Shown here: piece after piece, positions 28,493-37,684 of the stretch | Position numbering within the stretch: the first letter of the stretch is position 1 | Layout: every line of letters starts with the position of its first letter | Source of the DNA: Pycnococcus provasolii | Taxonomy: Eukaryota; Chlorophyta; Pseudoscourfieldiophyceae; Pseudoscourfieldiales | Direction of reading: 5' to 3' | Assembly: GCA_049487715.1 (NCBI GenBank) | Contig: CP150567.1 | Location: forward strand, 372,001-436,000 | DNA: 64,000 bases | Notes under the pieces: model-generated | The model's input: the letters and a program-made list of their open reading frames with translations, nothing else | The model's database searches: none | What the model was told of the DNA's origin: nothing | Position numbers and translations under genes: made by a program

Positions 28493-30277
28493 ATGACGTC
28501 GTCCTCTAAGTTGGAGAAGAAGAAAGAGAAGTCCTTGAAGAAAGAGAAGAAGGAGAAGAAGTTGAAGAAGGATAAAAAGGAGAAGAAGGATAAGTCGAAG
28601 AAAGAGTCGTCGTCGAAGTCTCAGAAAAGGTCGTTCGATGACGCCGCTACTAATAAAGAATCTTCGAGTGCTCCGGGAGTGAATAAGAAAGCTCGCACCG
28701 CACCGCTGGATATCCAAGATGCTTACAACGCACCAACAGGTGTCCTGCCCGTCGTCGGCGCGCCCGCGACTGCTCTACCGAAACTCAAAAAGAATCTTCT
28801 CGCATACACGTCTTCGTTCCTAAGCAAGACAGACGCGGCAGCGGCAGCATCAGCCTCGCAACCTTCTATCGCAGATGTTCTTGCGATGCGTGAACCTCAC
28901 GACATCGCGGTGGAAATGCCGGGGGAGTCGGAATCGAACGCAACACCTGATCCTTCGGCACCGTCACCATCGCCACCACCCACCGTCACATTCGAACAAG
29001 CCGCGGCTCTGCTGGCCCCGCCGTACCTCAAGTCGTCCGTTGCAACGTTCGAAAAGCCGTCCGCCATCCAGGCGCAGGCATGGCCGCTTGCATTCCGCGG
29101 ATACGACATGGTCGGCATCGCAAAGACCGGCTCGGGAAAAACACTGGCTTTCGCACTCCCAGCCATCGCACACGTCGTGTCGTGCCGAGCGAGGGAGGAG
29201 AGTGGCGAAGTGCCAAAGCCCGCGAGCCCACTCAAGTTCCTCGCGCTCGCGCCCACGCGAGAGCTGTGCACGCAGATCGCAGGCGTCGTCGACGGTGTCG
29301 CGCAGGCGGCGGGCGTTCACAGCATCGCGGTGTTCGGCGGCGTGCCGAAATACCCTCAAATCGAGGCGCTCACGAAGGATAAACTGTGCTGCTGCTGCAT
29401 CGCCACGCCGGGGCGCGTCGAGGACATCTGCTTCAACGACGTGCGCATCCCGCTGCTCGCCGGCGTGTCTTTCCTCGTGCTCGACGAGGCGGATCGCATG
29501 CTCGACCTCGGCTTCGAGCCGTCGATGCGTCGCATCATCAGCCAGATTCGCGCGGATCGGCAGACGCTCATGTTCTCTGCGACATGGCCACCGGAGGTGG
29601 AGAAGCTTGCTCACGAGTTTCTTGGACAGCCGGTTACCGTTCGTATCGGAAAGGGGGGCAGGGAGTTGACTGCAAATCACGCCGTTACGCAGAAGGTGCA
29701 CGTCATCGAGGAGCGCGACAAGGAGCGCATGCTGACGCAGATTCTGCGCGAGGAGCTCGGCGATCGAGGTAAGAAGGGGCACGCCAAGGCGATCATCTTC
29801 GCCCTCTACAAGAAGGAGGCTGTGCGCCTCGAGCAATTCCTGCAGCGCGGAGGGTACAACTGCGCGAGCGTGCACGGTGATAAGAGCCAGCGTGAGCGCT
29901 TTGATGCCGTCGAGAGCTTCAAGAACAATCAAGTTCGCATCCTCGTGGCCACGGACGTCGCGAGCCGTGGTCTGGACATCCCGGACGTCGAGCTTGTCAT
30001 CAACAACACCTTCCCTCTCACGACGGAAGACTACGTGCATCGCATTGGCCGAACGGGACGGGCGGGCAAGACTGGAAGAAGTATCACGCTCTTCGGAAGT
30101 GTGGACAAGCCGCGTGCGGGCGAGCTCATCAACGTGCTGCGAGAGGCGAAGCAGGACGTTCCAGAGGAACTTCTGAAGTTTGGCACAACAGTGAAGAAGA
30201 AGGAATCGAAGCTTTACGGAGCGCATTTCAAGGACATTGACATGACGAAGAAAGCGACGAAAATCACCTTCGATTGA
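28493..30277 (+). CDS. DBP3: DEAD-box ATP-dependent RNA helicase, Dbp3 type
   Basis: A 594-residue protein. About the first 45 residues are almost pure Lys/Glu/Ser (KKEKKEKKLKKDKKEKKDK), as in nucleolar helicases. All core motifs are present: Q motif PSAIQAQAWP, motif I AKTGSGKT, Ia APTREL, Ib TPGR, II DEAD, III SAT, V ATDVASRGLDIPDV and VI HRIGRTGRAGKTG. The FPLTTEDYVHRIGRTGRAG context is close to yeast Dbp3, which helps early rRNA processing in the large ribosomal subunit pathway in the nucleolus. DDX5/Dbp2-like helicases are the nearest alternative. A TGTAA lies about 20 bases after the stop. The gene converges on TFIIB. Confidence 0.92.
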   Translation: MTSSSKLEKKKEKSLKKEKKEKKLKKDKKEKKDKSKKESSSKSQKRSFDDAATNKESSSAPGVNKKARTAPLDIQDAYNAPTGVLPVVGAPATALPKLKKNLLAYTSSFLSKTDAAAAASASQPSIADVLAMREPHDIAVEMPGESESNATPDPSAPSPSPPPTVTFEQAAALLAPPYLKSSVATFEKPSAIQAQAWPLAFRGYDMVGIAKTGSGKTLAFALPAIAHVVSCRAREESGEVPKPASPLKFLALAPTRELCTQIAGVVDGVAQAAGVHSIAVFGGVPKYPQIEALTKDKLCCCCIATPGRVEDICFNDVRIPLLAGVSFLVLDEADRMLDLGFEPSMRRIISQIRADRQTLMFSATWPPEVEKLAHEFLGQPVTVRIGKGGRELTANHAVTQKVHVIEERDKERMLTQILREELGDRGKKGHAKAIIFALYKKEAVRLEQFLQRGGYNCASVHGDKSQRERFDAVESFKNNQVRILVATDVASRGLDIPDVELVINNTFPLTTEDYVHRIGRTGRAGKTGRSITLFGSVDKPRAGELINVLREAKQDVPEELLKFGTTVKKKESKLYGAHFKDIDMTKKATKITFD

Positions 30278-30363
30278 TGAGCATTTTTTCATTCGTGTAA
30301 ACCATAGCATAATGATGAGAATAAAATCGTTTTACAATACATGTTTCTTTCTTTCTTTCTTTT

Positions 30364-31971
30364 TTAAGTTTCTCCCGCCTGAGCTGCGGCACTTGGCGCT
30401 ATGAACCACTCTGGTAAGAGCGAGTCCGCCTCCTTTCCAAGAACCTTTTCAAGACTTCGGATGGTGGACTGACTCACATCAGTCACATGTTCAATGTCAG
30501 CTACCGTCACGTTGAGAAGAGGGGCGCCCGCCGCCGACTGCTTCAGGTTGTACGCCGACACGACGAACCAAATGATAGTCGCCGTGACGGTTGCCGGCTG
30601 TCGACTTGACATGCCGACGTCGCGCTCCGCCTCGAGCTTTTCGAGATTCTCCGCCACCGAACGTGCGCACCGCACGACATCTTTCGGCATTTCGATGGGC
30701 AGGTTGCTGCAGAAGCGGCTGATGTGATCGCCAGTGTGCTTAATACGCCTCTGGTACGACGGACCGAGATACTTCGTGATTTTCGAGAAAGCCTGCTGTA
30801 TTTTGGTTTTCATCGACTTTGGCGTTGCACTGACAATCTCCTTGAGTATGCGCGGGGCTCCCTCCTGCGTGCACGCTATGAATACCACCGCCGCGTACAC
30901 GTTAGGCTCTCCCGCACCGACGAAAGGTTTCTTCAGCCTCTTGCCGTCTTCTCCCACCATCACCTTAACCACGCAGTCCCTGAACAGTTCCTTGGCGCAC
31001 TCGCGTATCACCACGTTGAGTTCAAGGCGTTCGCATATGTCTGAGATTTCGCCAAAGGCAATTTTCAAGTTTTTGTCGATGGTTGCGGTGTTGACTTGAC
31101 GCTCGGCGGTCGGCTCGGTCGTTCCTGCTCTCGCCGTCGTCGCTGTTGTCGTCGCACCTCGCTGCTGCTGCGGTAGAGTTGCCAAGGCTGTTTGCCTGTG
31201 AGTGGCCATGAGCCTTGCCTGTGCACGCTGCAGCCCAATGTGTCTGTTGTCTCTTCCGTTTTTGCCAATCACGGTGCCAAGCCCGCCGTCCATGAGTAGG
31301 TTGTTTGTCGCACCTCCGGTGCGGCTCTTGTCTTTGCCGTCTCCTTCCCCCTTTCCGCTGTCCCTGAAGTTTCTCCACTCGGCACTTTCGTCGATGTAGC
31401 TTCCGTCGACGACGTACCCGCACTGCTGGCAGACTCGGTCACCCTGCGCGTGGTCGTCGATGATGTCGAATGAACCGCACATCGGACACCCCGCTTCTTC
31501 CTTTCGCGTATGTTGTTGCTGCTGCAGCTGCCTCGTCATAGCGTTCGTCGGGTTCGACGTCAGCGCCCCGAACGGGTTTGCCTGTGCTTGTGGCTGTCCC
31601 ACCTCCGCGGGGTTCGACGTCAGCGCCCCGAACGGGTTTGCTTGTGCCTGTGCTTGTGGCTGTCCCACCTCCGCGGGGTTCGACGTCAGCGCCCCGAACG
31701 GGTTTGCTTGTGCCTGTGCTTGTGGCTGTCCCACCTCCGCGGGGTTCGACGTCAGCGCCCCGAACGGGTTAGCCGTTTCCTGGAACAACGAAACGTTCAT
31801 GTTCATCTCACCAGCAGCACCCTGAGGAATCAACGAACCACCACCACCTGAGGAATCAAACCCAGCAGCACCAGCACCAGCCGAAGCAGCAGCACCAGCA
31901 GCCGAGTAGTCCGCATATTTTATTGCACGTTTGAGAGGATCTGAGTTGAAAGCGGAGGAGGAACGCCACAT
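30364..31971 (-). CDS. TFIIB: Transcription initiation factor TFIIB
   Basis: A 535-residue protein from ATG 31971. An N-terminal zinc ribbon (CPMCGSFDIIDDHAQGDRVCQQCGYVV, given here in outline: CPMCGS and CQQCGYVV) is followed by ESAEWRNFRD, the B-finger region. Two cyclin folds follow: the first with KIAFGEISDICERLEL and EPNVYAAVVFIACTQEG, the second with SNLPIEMPKDVVRCARSVAE and SSRQPATVTATIIWFVV. TFIIB bridges TBP and RNA polymerase II in the nucleus. Odd features: about 150 extra residues precede the ribbon, including four copies of an NPFGALTSNPAEVGQPQAQ repeat, and a Gln/Thr-rich linker separates ribbon and folds. BRF1 is less likely since no BRF C-terminus is present. Confidence 0.9.
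   Translation of the reverse strand: MWRSSSAFNSDPLKRAIKYADYSAAGAAASAGAGAAGFDSSGGGGSLIPQGAAGEMNMNVSLFQETANPFGALTSNPAEVGQPQAQAQANPFGALTSNPAEVGQPQAQAQANPFGALTSNPAEVGQPQAQANPFGALTSNPTNAMTRQLQQQQHTRKEEAGCPMCGSFDIIDDHAQGDRVCQQCGYVVDGSYIDESAEWRNFRDSGKGEGDGKDKSRTGGATNNLLMDGGLGTVIGKNGRDNRHIGLQRAQARLMATHRQTALATLPQQQRGATTTATTARAGTTEPTAERQVNTATIDKNLKIAFGEISDICERLELNVVIRECAKELFRDCVVKVMVGEDGKRLKKPFVGAGEPNVYAAVVFIACTQEGAPRILKEIVSATPKSMKTKIQQAFSKITKYLGPSYQRRIKHTGDHISRFCSNLPIEMPKDVVRCARSVAENLEKLEAERDVGMSSRQPATVTATIIWFVVSAYNLKQSAAGAPLLNVTVADIEHVTDVSQSTIRSLEKVLGKEADSLLPEWFIAPSAAAQAGET
31550..31775 (-). repeat. 60-66 bp in-frame tandem repeat inside the TFIIB gene
   Basis: Four nearly identical copies encode NPFGALTSNPAEVGQPQAQ-type units. 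Unit lengths are 60 and 66 bp, multiples of three, so expansion and contraction keep the reading frame. Each unit carries an Asn-Pro-Phe tripeptide. Confidence 0.9.
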
Positions 31972-32487
31972 ATTATACTTGACGAGGAGCAATGTATTCG
32001 AGAGTCTGGCGAGAAGGAGATGGCGAAGAATGCTGCGAATGTTGAAGAGTGAAGTATGACGAGGGGGGGGAGATAGATACCGGATAGGGGAAACCAACAA
32101 CTCAACCGATTCAGACGGGAGGGGACAGGTGGAGGGGACGCACCTGCGGAGAGCAATTATCTCTCGTTAGGGTTTTCACGGTTAGGGTTTCGTAGAACTA
32201 GGGTTACCTCTCGTAGGGTTCGTTTTCTTTTTTTCTTTTTTTTTTTTTTCCGGCCTCCCCATTCCCATCTACAATCTGTGCCGCGTAGTCTCGTCCCATC
32301 ACGACACCCATTCTGGCGTGTCCATTACAAGTGCTGTCGACAAATCAGTACTGGGAATCACTAGTGGACCAGTCAAGGGTCAAGTACCCTGCGTTAGCCG
32401 GTGTCTTGTCCCATTGTCTTATTGGCTTACTTCTTGGTATCTTACTTACTTATCTGTCATTGATCTTGATTAGCATTTGAGTCCTGG
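31972..32487. other. Intergenic region between divergent TFIIB and golgin genes
   Basis: About 515 bp. Holds three or four GTTAGGGTTT-like units (32166-32215) and a T-rich run (32228-32250). No gene-like frame. Confidence 0.65.
32166..32215 (+). promoter_or_regulatory. Telo-box-like GTTAGGGTTT cluster
   Basis: GTTAGGGTTTTCACGGTTAG and a following CTAGGGTTAC unit, about 195 bp upstream of the TFIIB start. GTTAGGGTTT is the plant telo-box (AAACCCTAAC) read on the other strand. Confidence 0.5.
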
Positions 32488-34590
32488 ATGTCCTGGTTCA
32501 GCAATCTCGTCAGTAACGCGGAGTCACTCCTGAACAGTGTCGACTCCGCAGCGGCTGAGGTGAAAACGTCAGGAACCATTGAAGCAGCTGTGGCAGCTGT
32601 GCCACTGCTGCCTACAGGGCTCCAAAGCCCACAAAGACAAGCTCACCCCATACGTGATGCCTCTACCCCTGTTGCTTTTGAAAACTCTCGTTCGTCAACA
32701 TCCTCGCACATACCAGTGCCAGCGGCGCAACCATTGCCGCTGCCGCTCTCATCACCCCCTCGCGCCGTGGCGTCGGCGGCGGCGTCATCTTTGTCGGCGA
32801 AGGCTTTGAACACAACAACTGCGTCGACTGGCGCTTCAATCGGGGCTACCAAGGCTCTCAAACCAAAGGCTGATATAGACGGAAGACCAAAGAAAGCAGA
32901 AGCTGGCGAAGCGGAAGCCAAAGCGAAAGCGGAAGCCAAAGCGAAAGCGGAGGCCAAAGCCAAAGCCACAGCGGAAGCCAAAGCCAAAGCAGAGGCGGAA
33001 GCCAAGGCCAAAGCAGAGGCGGAAGCCAAGGCCAAAGCGAAAGCCGAAGCTGCCGAAGCAGAAGCTAAAGCGAAAGCCGAGGCGGAGGCGGAAGCCAAAG
33101 CCAAAGCCAAAGCCAGAGCGGAAGCCGAAGCCAGAGCGGAAGCCGAAGCTGCCGAAGCGGAAGCCGAAGCTGCCGAAGCGGAAGCCAAAGCTGCCAAAGC
33201 GGAAGCCAAAGCCAGAGCGGAAGCCAAAGCTGCCGAAGCGGAAGCCAAGGCCAAGGCGGAAGCCAAAGCCAAAGCGGAAGCCGAAGCGAAAGCGGAAGCC
33301 GAAGCGAAAGCTAGAGCTGAGGCAAAGGCAAAGGCAAAGGCTGAAGCTGAGGCGGCAAAAGCCGCTGCGGCTGCGGCTGCAAAAGCTGCAGCTGAGCAGG
33401 AAGCACAGAATTTGCTTCGTGCAGAGCGACGCAAGGTGGAGGAGAAAGCTTTAGATGCGCTCCGCGCGACTTGCGAGGAAGGTGAGGAACTCACGAAGTC
33501 CATCGCGGAGGCTGTCGATGAATTGCAGGAACGTGCGCGCAATGCTGCAATAAGGCACGCAACGGAGATGTCGTCGCTACGCGGAAGCCTGGCTGCCGCC
33601 GCAGCATCTGCAACACAGGAGGAAAAGAGCGTCATGGCGGCGCGCTCCGAAGCACGTGCTAAGGAAGCGGCGATGGAATCCGCATCCGCCGAGGCAAGCG
33701 CGGCTCTTGCTGCAGCTCAGCGCGATGCGGAAGCTGCGATGGAAGAAGAGCGGGCGGCACGCGAACGCCTTATGGCGACATCGTCGAGGTTCAACGAGCT
33801 AGAACGCACCGCCGCGGCTCTTGAGGCTGAGACGGCAGCCCTGACGGCGGAGGCGGAAGCTGCGGAGTCTGGAGCTGCATCAACCGCCGCAACGGATTCT
33901 GATTCGCACGCAGCGGCGCAGCTCTCGGATGAACTTCGCGAGGTGCTGCACCAAAAAGCTATCGTTGAGGTGGAACTTGCTGAGGCGAATGCCGCCGCGG
34001 CGTCGCGCTCGACGCGAACGGAGGCTGAGCAGTCGTGGGAAGCTAAGCTGCGCGTACTTGCAGAGCGTCTCATTGCGACGCAGGCTAAGGCGGAGGCATT
34101 GCAGACGGAGCGGGCTACGCTATCTTTGCGCATCGACGCTGCGCGAGACGCTCTGCAGGAGGAAATCAAACACGCGCGGACGCTGCGGCTGGAGGGTGGT
34201 GGAAGTCGTCGCAGACGGCGGCGTGGGGCGTATGACGACGACGACGATGATTATGATGACGAAGATTATGATGACGAAGACGACGAAGACGACGAAGAGT
34301 CTGCGATGCTCGCTGGCGCAGGCGGCGCGATTCGCGTGGCTCCGCCAAAGCCTCTCGATCGCGCACTTACCTCAATCCTTGGGGTGGAGCAAGGCCAGCG
34401 TGTCGGTCGCGTCGTCGATACGGTAGACGGCGCGCTTCTCTACTTTTTCGGTGTCGTTCTTCGACGCAATTCTATCGCGCGTGCTCTCTTCTTCACGTAC
34501 GTCGCACTGCTTGCAACTTGGGTGAGCTTTTTGATCTTCTTTCACCACTTTGCGGGTAGGCCGAAGACAGAAATGCCGTCTCATGGCTGA
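32488..34590 (+). CDS. Golgin-84-like coiled-coil Golgi membrane protein
   Basis: A 700-residue protein starting MSWFSNLVSNAESLLNSVD, matching the conserved start of golgin-84 (GOLGA5; plant GC1). A very long Ala/Lys/Glu segment (about residues 135-305) of KAEAEAKAKAEA type and further coiled coil to about 565 follow. An Arg-rich and then Asp-rich patch (570-605) precedes a conserved-looking C-terminus (LDRALTSILGVEQGQRVGRV) and one membrane anchor (ARALFFTYVALLATWVSFLIF) ending 15 residues from the C-terminus. Golgin-84 tethers vesicles at Golgi cisternal rims; the tail-anchor layout fits. The Ala/Lys/Glu tract is a DNA repeat of GCGGAAGCCAAA units and may vary in length between strains. TGTAA is found about 30 bases after the stop. 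Confidence 0.85.
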   Translation: MSWFSNLVSNAESLLNSVDSAAAEVKTSGTIEAAVAAVPLLPTGLQSPQRQAHPIRDASTPVAFENSRSSTSSHIPVPAAQPLPLPLSSPPRAVASAAASSLSAKALNTTTASTGASIGATKALKPKADIDGRPKKAEAGEAEAKAKAEAKAKAEAKAKATAEAKAKAEAEAKAKAEAEAKAKAKAEAAEAEAKAKAEAEAEAKAKAKARAEAEARAEAEAAEAEAEAAEAEAKAAKAEAKARAEAKAAEAEAKAKAEAKAKAEAEAKAEAEAKARAEAKAKAKAEAEAAKAAAAAAAKAAAEQEAQNLLRAERRKVEEKALDALRATCEEGEELTKSIAEAVDELQERARNAAIRHATEMSSLRGSLAAAAASATQEEKSVMAARSEARAKEAAMESASAEASAALAAAQRDAEAAMEEERAARERLMATSSRFNELERTAAALEAETAALTAEAEAAESGAASTAATDSDSHAAAQLSDELREVLHQKAIVEVELAEANAAAASRSTRTEAEQSWEAKLRVLAERLIATQAKAEALQTERATLSLRIDAARDALQEEIKHARTLRLEGGGSRRRRRRGAYDDDDDDYDDEDYDDEDDEDDEESAMLAGAGGAIRVAPPKPLDRALTSILGVEQGQRVGRVVDTVDGALLYFFGVVLRRNSIARALFFTYVALLATWVSFLIFFHHFAGRPKTEMPSHG
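32900..33345 (+). repeat. Hexanucleotide-like GCGGAAGCCAAA coding repeat
   Basis: About 445 bases of GAAGCC, AAAGCC, AAAGCG and GCGGAA units encode the alternating Ala-Lys/Glu tract of the golgin. Purine-rich strand asymmetry is strong. Confidence 0.9.
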
Positions 34591-34700
34591 TGTTGGCTTG
34601 TTCACTGTTATGTTTACTTGTAAGGCAAAATACTGTATTAAATCTTGATTAAATAGAAAAAAATACGCGACACCCGTCACCACACCGTCCATTCCTCTCC

Positions 34701-35888
34701 TTAGCGGCGCTGCTGATATTTCACGCGCTTGATGACATCACAAGCCGTCTTGAGCGTGAAGATTGCACCCTCCAAATCAGCAGTAGCACTGCTGGTGCTG
34801 CTGTTGCGCGCGGTCATCATCGCGACGCGACGCTTTGCGTCCATTTCATCGTTGATGACACCAGCCTCCTCCCAGAACTCATCGTTCGGTGGGCCGCCAT
34901 CCTCACCCGTCAGTGGCACGTTCAGGTCCATGAGAGTTCCGACCAGCTCGAGGTACGCCATCTTGTGCATCTTCCATGCTGAGGTGCAGCGCTTGTGCTC
35001 GTTGAAAAGCACCTTCTTGTCTTCGTCGGAAAGGCTTGGCATTCCATCAGCGTTGTTGGACGCGGCGAGTGCTCGACTGCGTCGAGCATTATCGTCGCGC
35101 AAGCGCTCGAGCAGAAGGCGTGCCGCTGCCGTTGACGGACTAGCCTGCAGGCGTTTCAGGGTATCGCGTTCCGCCGCGAGCAGCTTGTTCGTCTCCGCGA
35201 GGCGCTTTGCATCTTCCTGCAGCTTCGCGCGAAATTCAGCAAGCTCTTCGGGTGTGAGCTCATCTTCCGGGTTATCTTGGTGCGGCCAAAAGAGCTTCGA
35301 CTTTCCAAAGACACGGCACTGAATCCTTCCCGCGTCAACAAGAGCATCGAGCGATTTGACCACCTGCGTCTTGGCAATCTTGCTCGTTTGCAGAAAGTCG
35401 GCGACGAGCTGCGCATTCACCGGCTTGTTACGTTCCTCTACGAAGCGAAATACCACCTCATCCGGATCCTGCTTTGGCGCCTTCTTTTTTGATGATGCTG
35501 CTGTCGTCTTGGCTGTGGCGGTGGATTTTTTCGCTTTTTTCTCCGACGGAGCATTTGCTTTTTTGTTGCTGTTGTTGTTGTTCTCATTTGCTGCATCATC
35601 TTCTGTAGGAGAAGACGTCGCGGCCTGCTGCTTCCGTTTGCGTGCTGTCGTCTTCTTTTGTGCCGGCGGTGGCGTTGGGTCATCCGCCGGTGGTTTGTTG
35701 TTGTCGGCGTCGTTCTCTTCCTTTTCTTCTTCTTCTTGTTTTGGTACTACTGGTGGTGGGGAAGAAGAGGATGGAGGGGCAGGCGGCGGCGGCGCTTCAT
35801 TACCATCGGCGACGGCGGCGGCGGCGTCCACAGCAGCGGCAGGCTCAGGGACGGCTTTGGCGGTGGCGCGTTTCGAGCGAGGCGCCAT
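34701..35888 (-). CDS. HOP2: HOP2/PSMC3IP homologous-pairing protein
   Basis: A 395-residue protein. The first 140 residues are disordered, with Ala/Pro, acidic and basic (KKKA, AKK) runs suited to nuclear import. Residues about 143-205 form the winged helix of the TBPIP/Hop2 family: VFRFVEERNKPVNAQLVADF, then KTQVVKSLDALVDAGRIQCR and VFGKSKLFWPHQ. A Leu-rich coiled coil follows (EELAEFRAKLQEDAKRLAE), and the C-terminus has CTSAWKMHKMAYLELVGTLM, as in Hop2. Hop2 acts with Mnd1 to stimulate Dmc1/Rad51 strand exchange in meiosis. Known homologues are about 210-260 residues, so the N-terminal extension is unusual. The presence of Hop2 implies a meiotic or recombination capacity. Confidence 0.9.
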   Translation of the reverse strand: MAPRSKRATAKAVPEPAAAVDAAAAVADGNEAPPPPAPPSSSSPPPVVPKQEEEEKEENDADNNKPPADDPTPPPAQKKTTARKRKQQAATSSPTEDDAANENNNNSNKKANAPSEKKAKKSTATAKTTAASSKKKAPKQDPDEVVFRFVEERNKPVNAQLVADFLQTSKIAKTQVVKSLDALVDAGRIQCRVFGKSKLFWPHQDNPEDELTPEELAEFRAKLQEDAKRLAETNKLLAAERDTLKRLQASPSTAAARLLLERLRDDNARRSRALAASNNADGMPSLSDEDKKVLFNEHKRCTSAWKMHKMAYLELVGTLMDLNVPLTGEDGGPPNDEFWEEAGVINDEMDAKRRVAMMTARNSSTSSATADLEGAIFTLKTACDVIKRVKYQQRR

Positions 35889-37684
35889 GGGTGACAGGGT
35901 GAGTTGAGAATGAGACGAAGCAGGTGAAGAAAAATGGTTTGTGAAAATCTTGTGAAAATTTAAATTTCGAAAGATGACGAATTTGGGGGATTGATTGGGG
36001 GTTGAGGATGGGGTCAGCTCAGGCCTCAGGGTTAAAGTTTACTTTGAAGAACGCGAGTCAATGGAGTCATGAATGACATCATGCAGTAGATCTGTAGATG
36101 TGAATTGTGATGTCGCTTGAGCTGCTTGAATGAATGCTTGTCATGATGACAGTTGATGTAATACTAGGATTGATGTCGCCGCTTGCAGCTTGCTCGCGTA
36201 GTAGTCGCGTGACTCGCGTCGAAGGAGTGGTCAATTGTTCGTCATCTCCGCTGACCACTTCGACGCGAGCAAGCGACATACGTCATCATTATTTCCGCGG
36301 ATCGGCTGAACGTGAGCACGCGCCACGCTCATGAGTCATGATGATTGCCCGTCTCGGTGCGAAGTGCGGACTGAAGGCGAGAGTGCCACCTGGAGCCCAC
36401 TCAACCTTCATGTGGACCAGAGACCTGGACCAGACCACCTGATTGACCAGGCCATAGACTAAGAATGACGGCCAGAGGACCAGATGACGGCATGACGCCT
36501 TTCTTTTCTTTTCGGTCTTTTCCAAAGCCAAGCCAGGTCGGAACCTCTGGTCGGAACTCTGGATGTTAACTCGCGAAGCAAAGAAGGCGACAGAGAGGCA
36601 AAGAAGAAGGAACGCAGGAATGGTACCTCACCTTACCCCTACCCGGGGTACCTATACGTCCCGGTGAGGAATGACTGTGTCGACACGTCAACCGAATAGA
36701 CTAAGGTTATAAATAATAAATGTCAACGCAACGTCAACCCAATCAGCCTATGCAGGTCAGCAGGTGCAGGCAAGTTGCATGCTGGCCTGAATGGATCCAG
36801 GCAACCCCACCGAGCGAGCCCTCTTGAAAGTTGAAATCCCCCACCATCGGCATCGGATGTGTTGTTGACTTGCCCAAATGCAAACATTCGTTGCCCGGGA
36901 CTTTCCCTCTGGACTTTCCCATTCATTTCCCATTGTTCTCGGCCACCTTGGGCCTTGGGGGAATCTCCGAAACGCAAAAACAACCTAGGACTTGTACTTG
37001 CACTTGTATGTAAGGTCATCGGTGCCGTCCCCATTCTCGGCCATTATTCTTGTCATTCCCGTCATTCCATTGTTGTCTCTCAGCTCTTGAGCGCTTAAGC
37101 AATCAAGCCTTGCGATTCTCGTTGGACTTTCTTGGCTCGTTTGCGGCCGCACATATCACTCACAGCAAGTTAAGTTTGCGGCCGCACACTCACAGCAAGT
37201 TAAGTTTGCGGCCGCCCAGTTATTCGCATTATTCAAGGAGTTACAGGCCTGTTAGCATTGCATTGGTTGATATAAGGCACTAGTGGCACTGCACTGCACT
37301 CTGCAAGACTTGCATTCTAAGGTGTCAGTCACCCTTTGAAGGTTCAAACGCCGTAGGCTGTTTCTCTCGTTCAGTCACTCTGAAGTTCATTCTTGCGCTT
37401 TTTGCTCAGGCTTGTCATCGAGCACATTACGTAGCACTCTTCAGTGGACTGGACTAAACACGGACTTTCTGCTGCACAGGTTTTGGAAAACACCATTCAC
37501 TCTTAAGTGAGGGTAGCTCGTCTTGTTTGTGAGCAAAACTGAACAGGTACTGCACGCATTTCGTCTATCTGGAAGCACACACACAAAAAAATAACAGGCC
37601 AGCTCGTCGATACGTCTTGCTTCTTTTTCTAACTTACCATTCCATAAATACGGAAAGCATCACAGCAATTTAGCACTGAAGATA
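35889..37684. other. Long intergenic region
   Basis: About 1.8 kb without a supported gene. It includes an imperfect inverted repeat (about 36205-36270: CTCGCGTCGAAGGAGTGGTC against GACCACTTCGACGCGAG) and a NotI-site-containing tandem repeat (37140-37217). The last 400 bp should hold the promoter of the ectodomain-E2 gene. Confidence 0.65.
37140..37217 (+). repeat. Tandem repeat around TTTGCGGCCGC
   Basis: Three copies of TTTGCGGCCGC joined by ACTCACAGCAAGTTAAG (the first spacer has five extra bases). Confidence 0.9.

Noticed and set aside
28964-30310. 448-codon open frame antisense to the DEAD-box helicase gene
   Set aside because: It is an exact shadow of a well-conserved helicase; G+C-rich codons leave the opposite strand open. 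Its product is Leu/Arg-rich and lacks any motif.
32643-33635. 330-codon antisense frame of Ala/Ser/Phe over the golgin gene
   Set aside because: It is the complement of the GCGGAAGCCAAA repeat; its simple composition mirrors the repeat and carries no domain.
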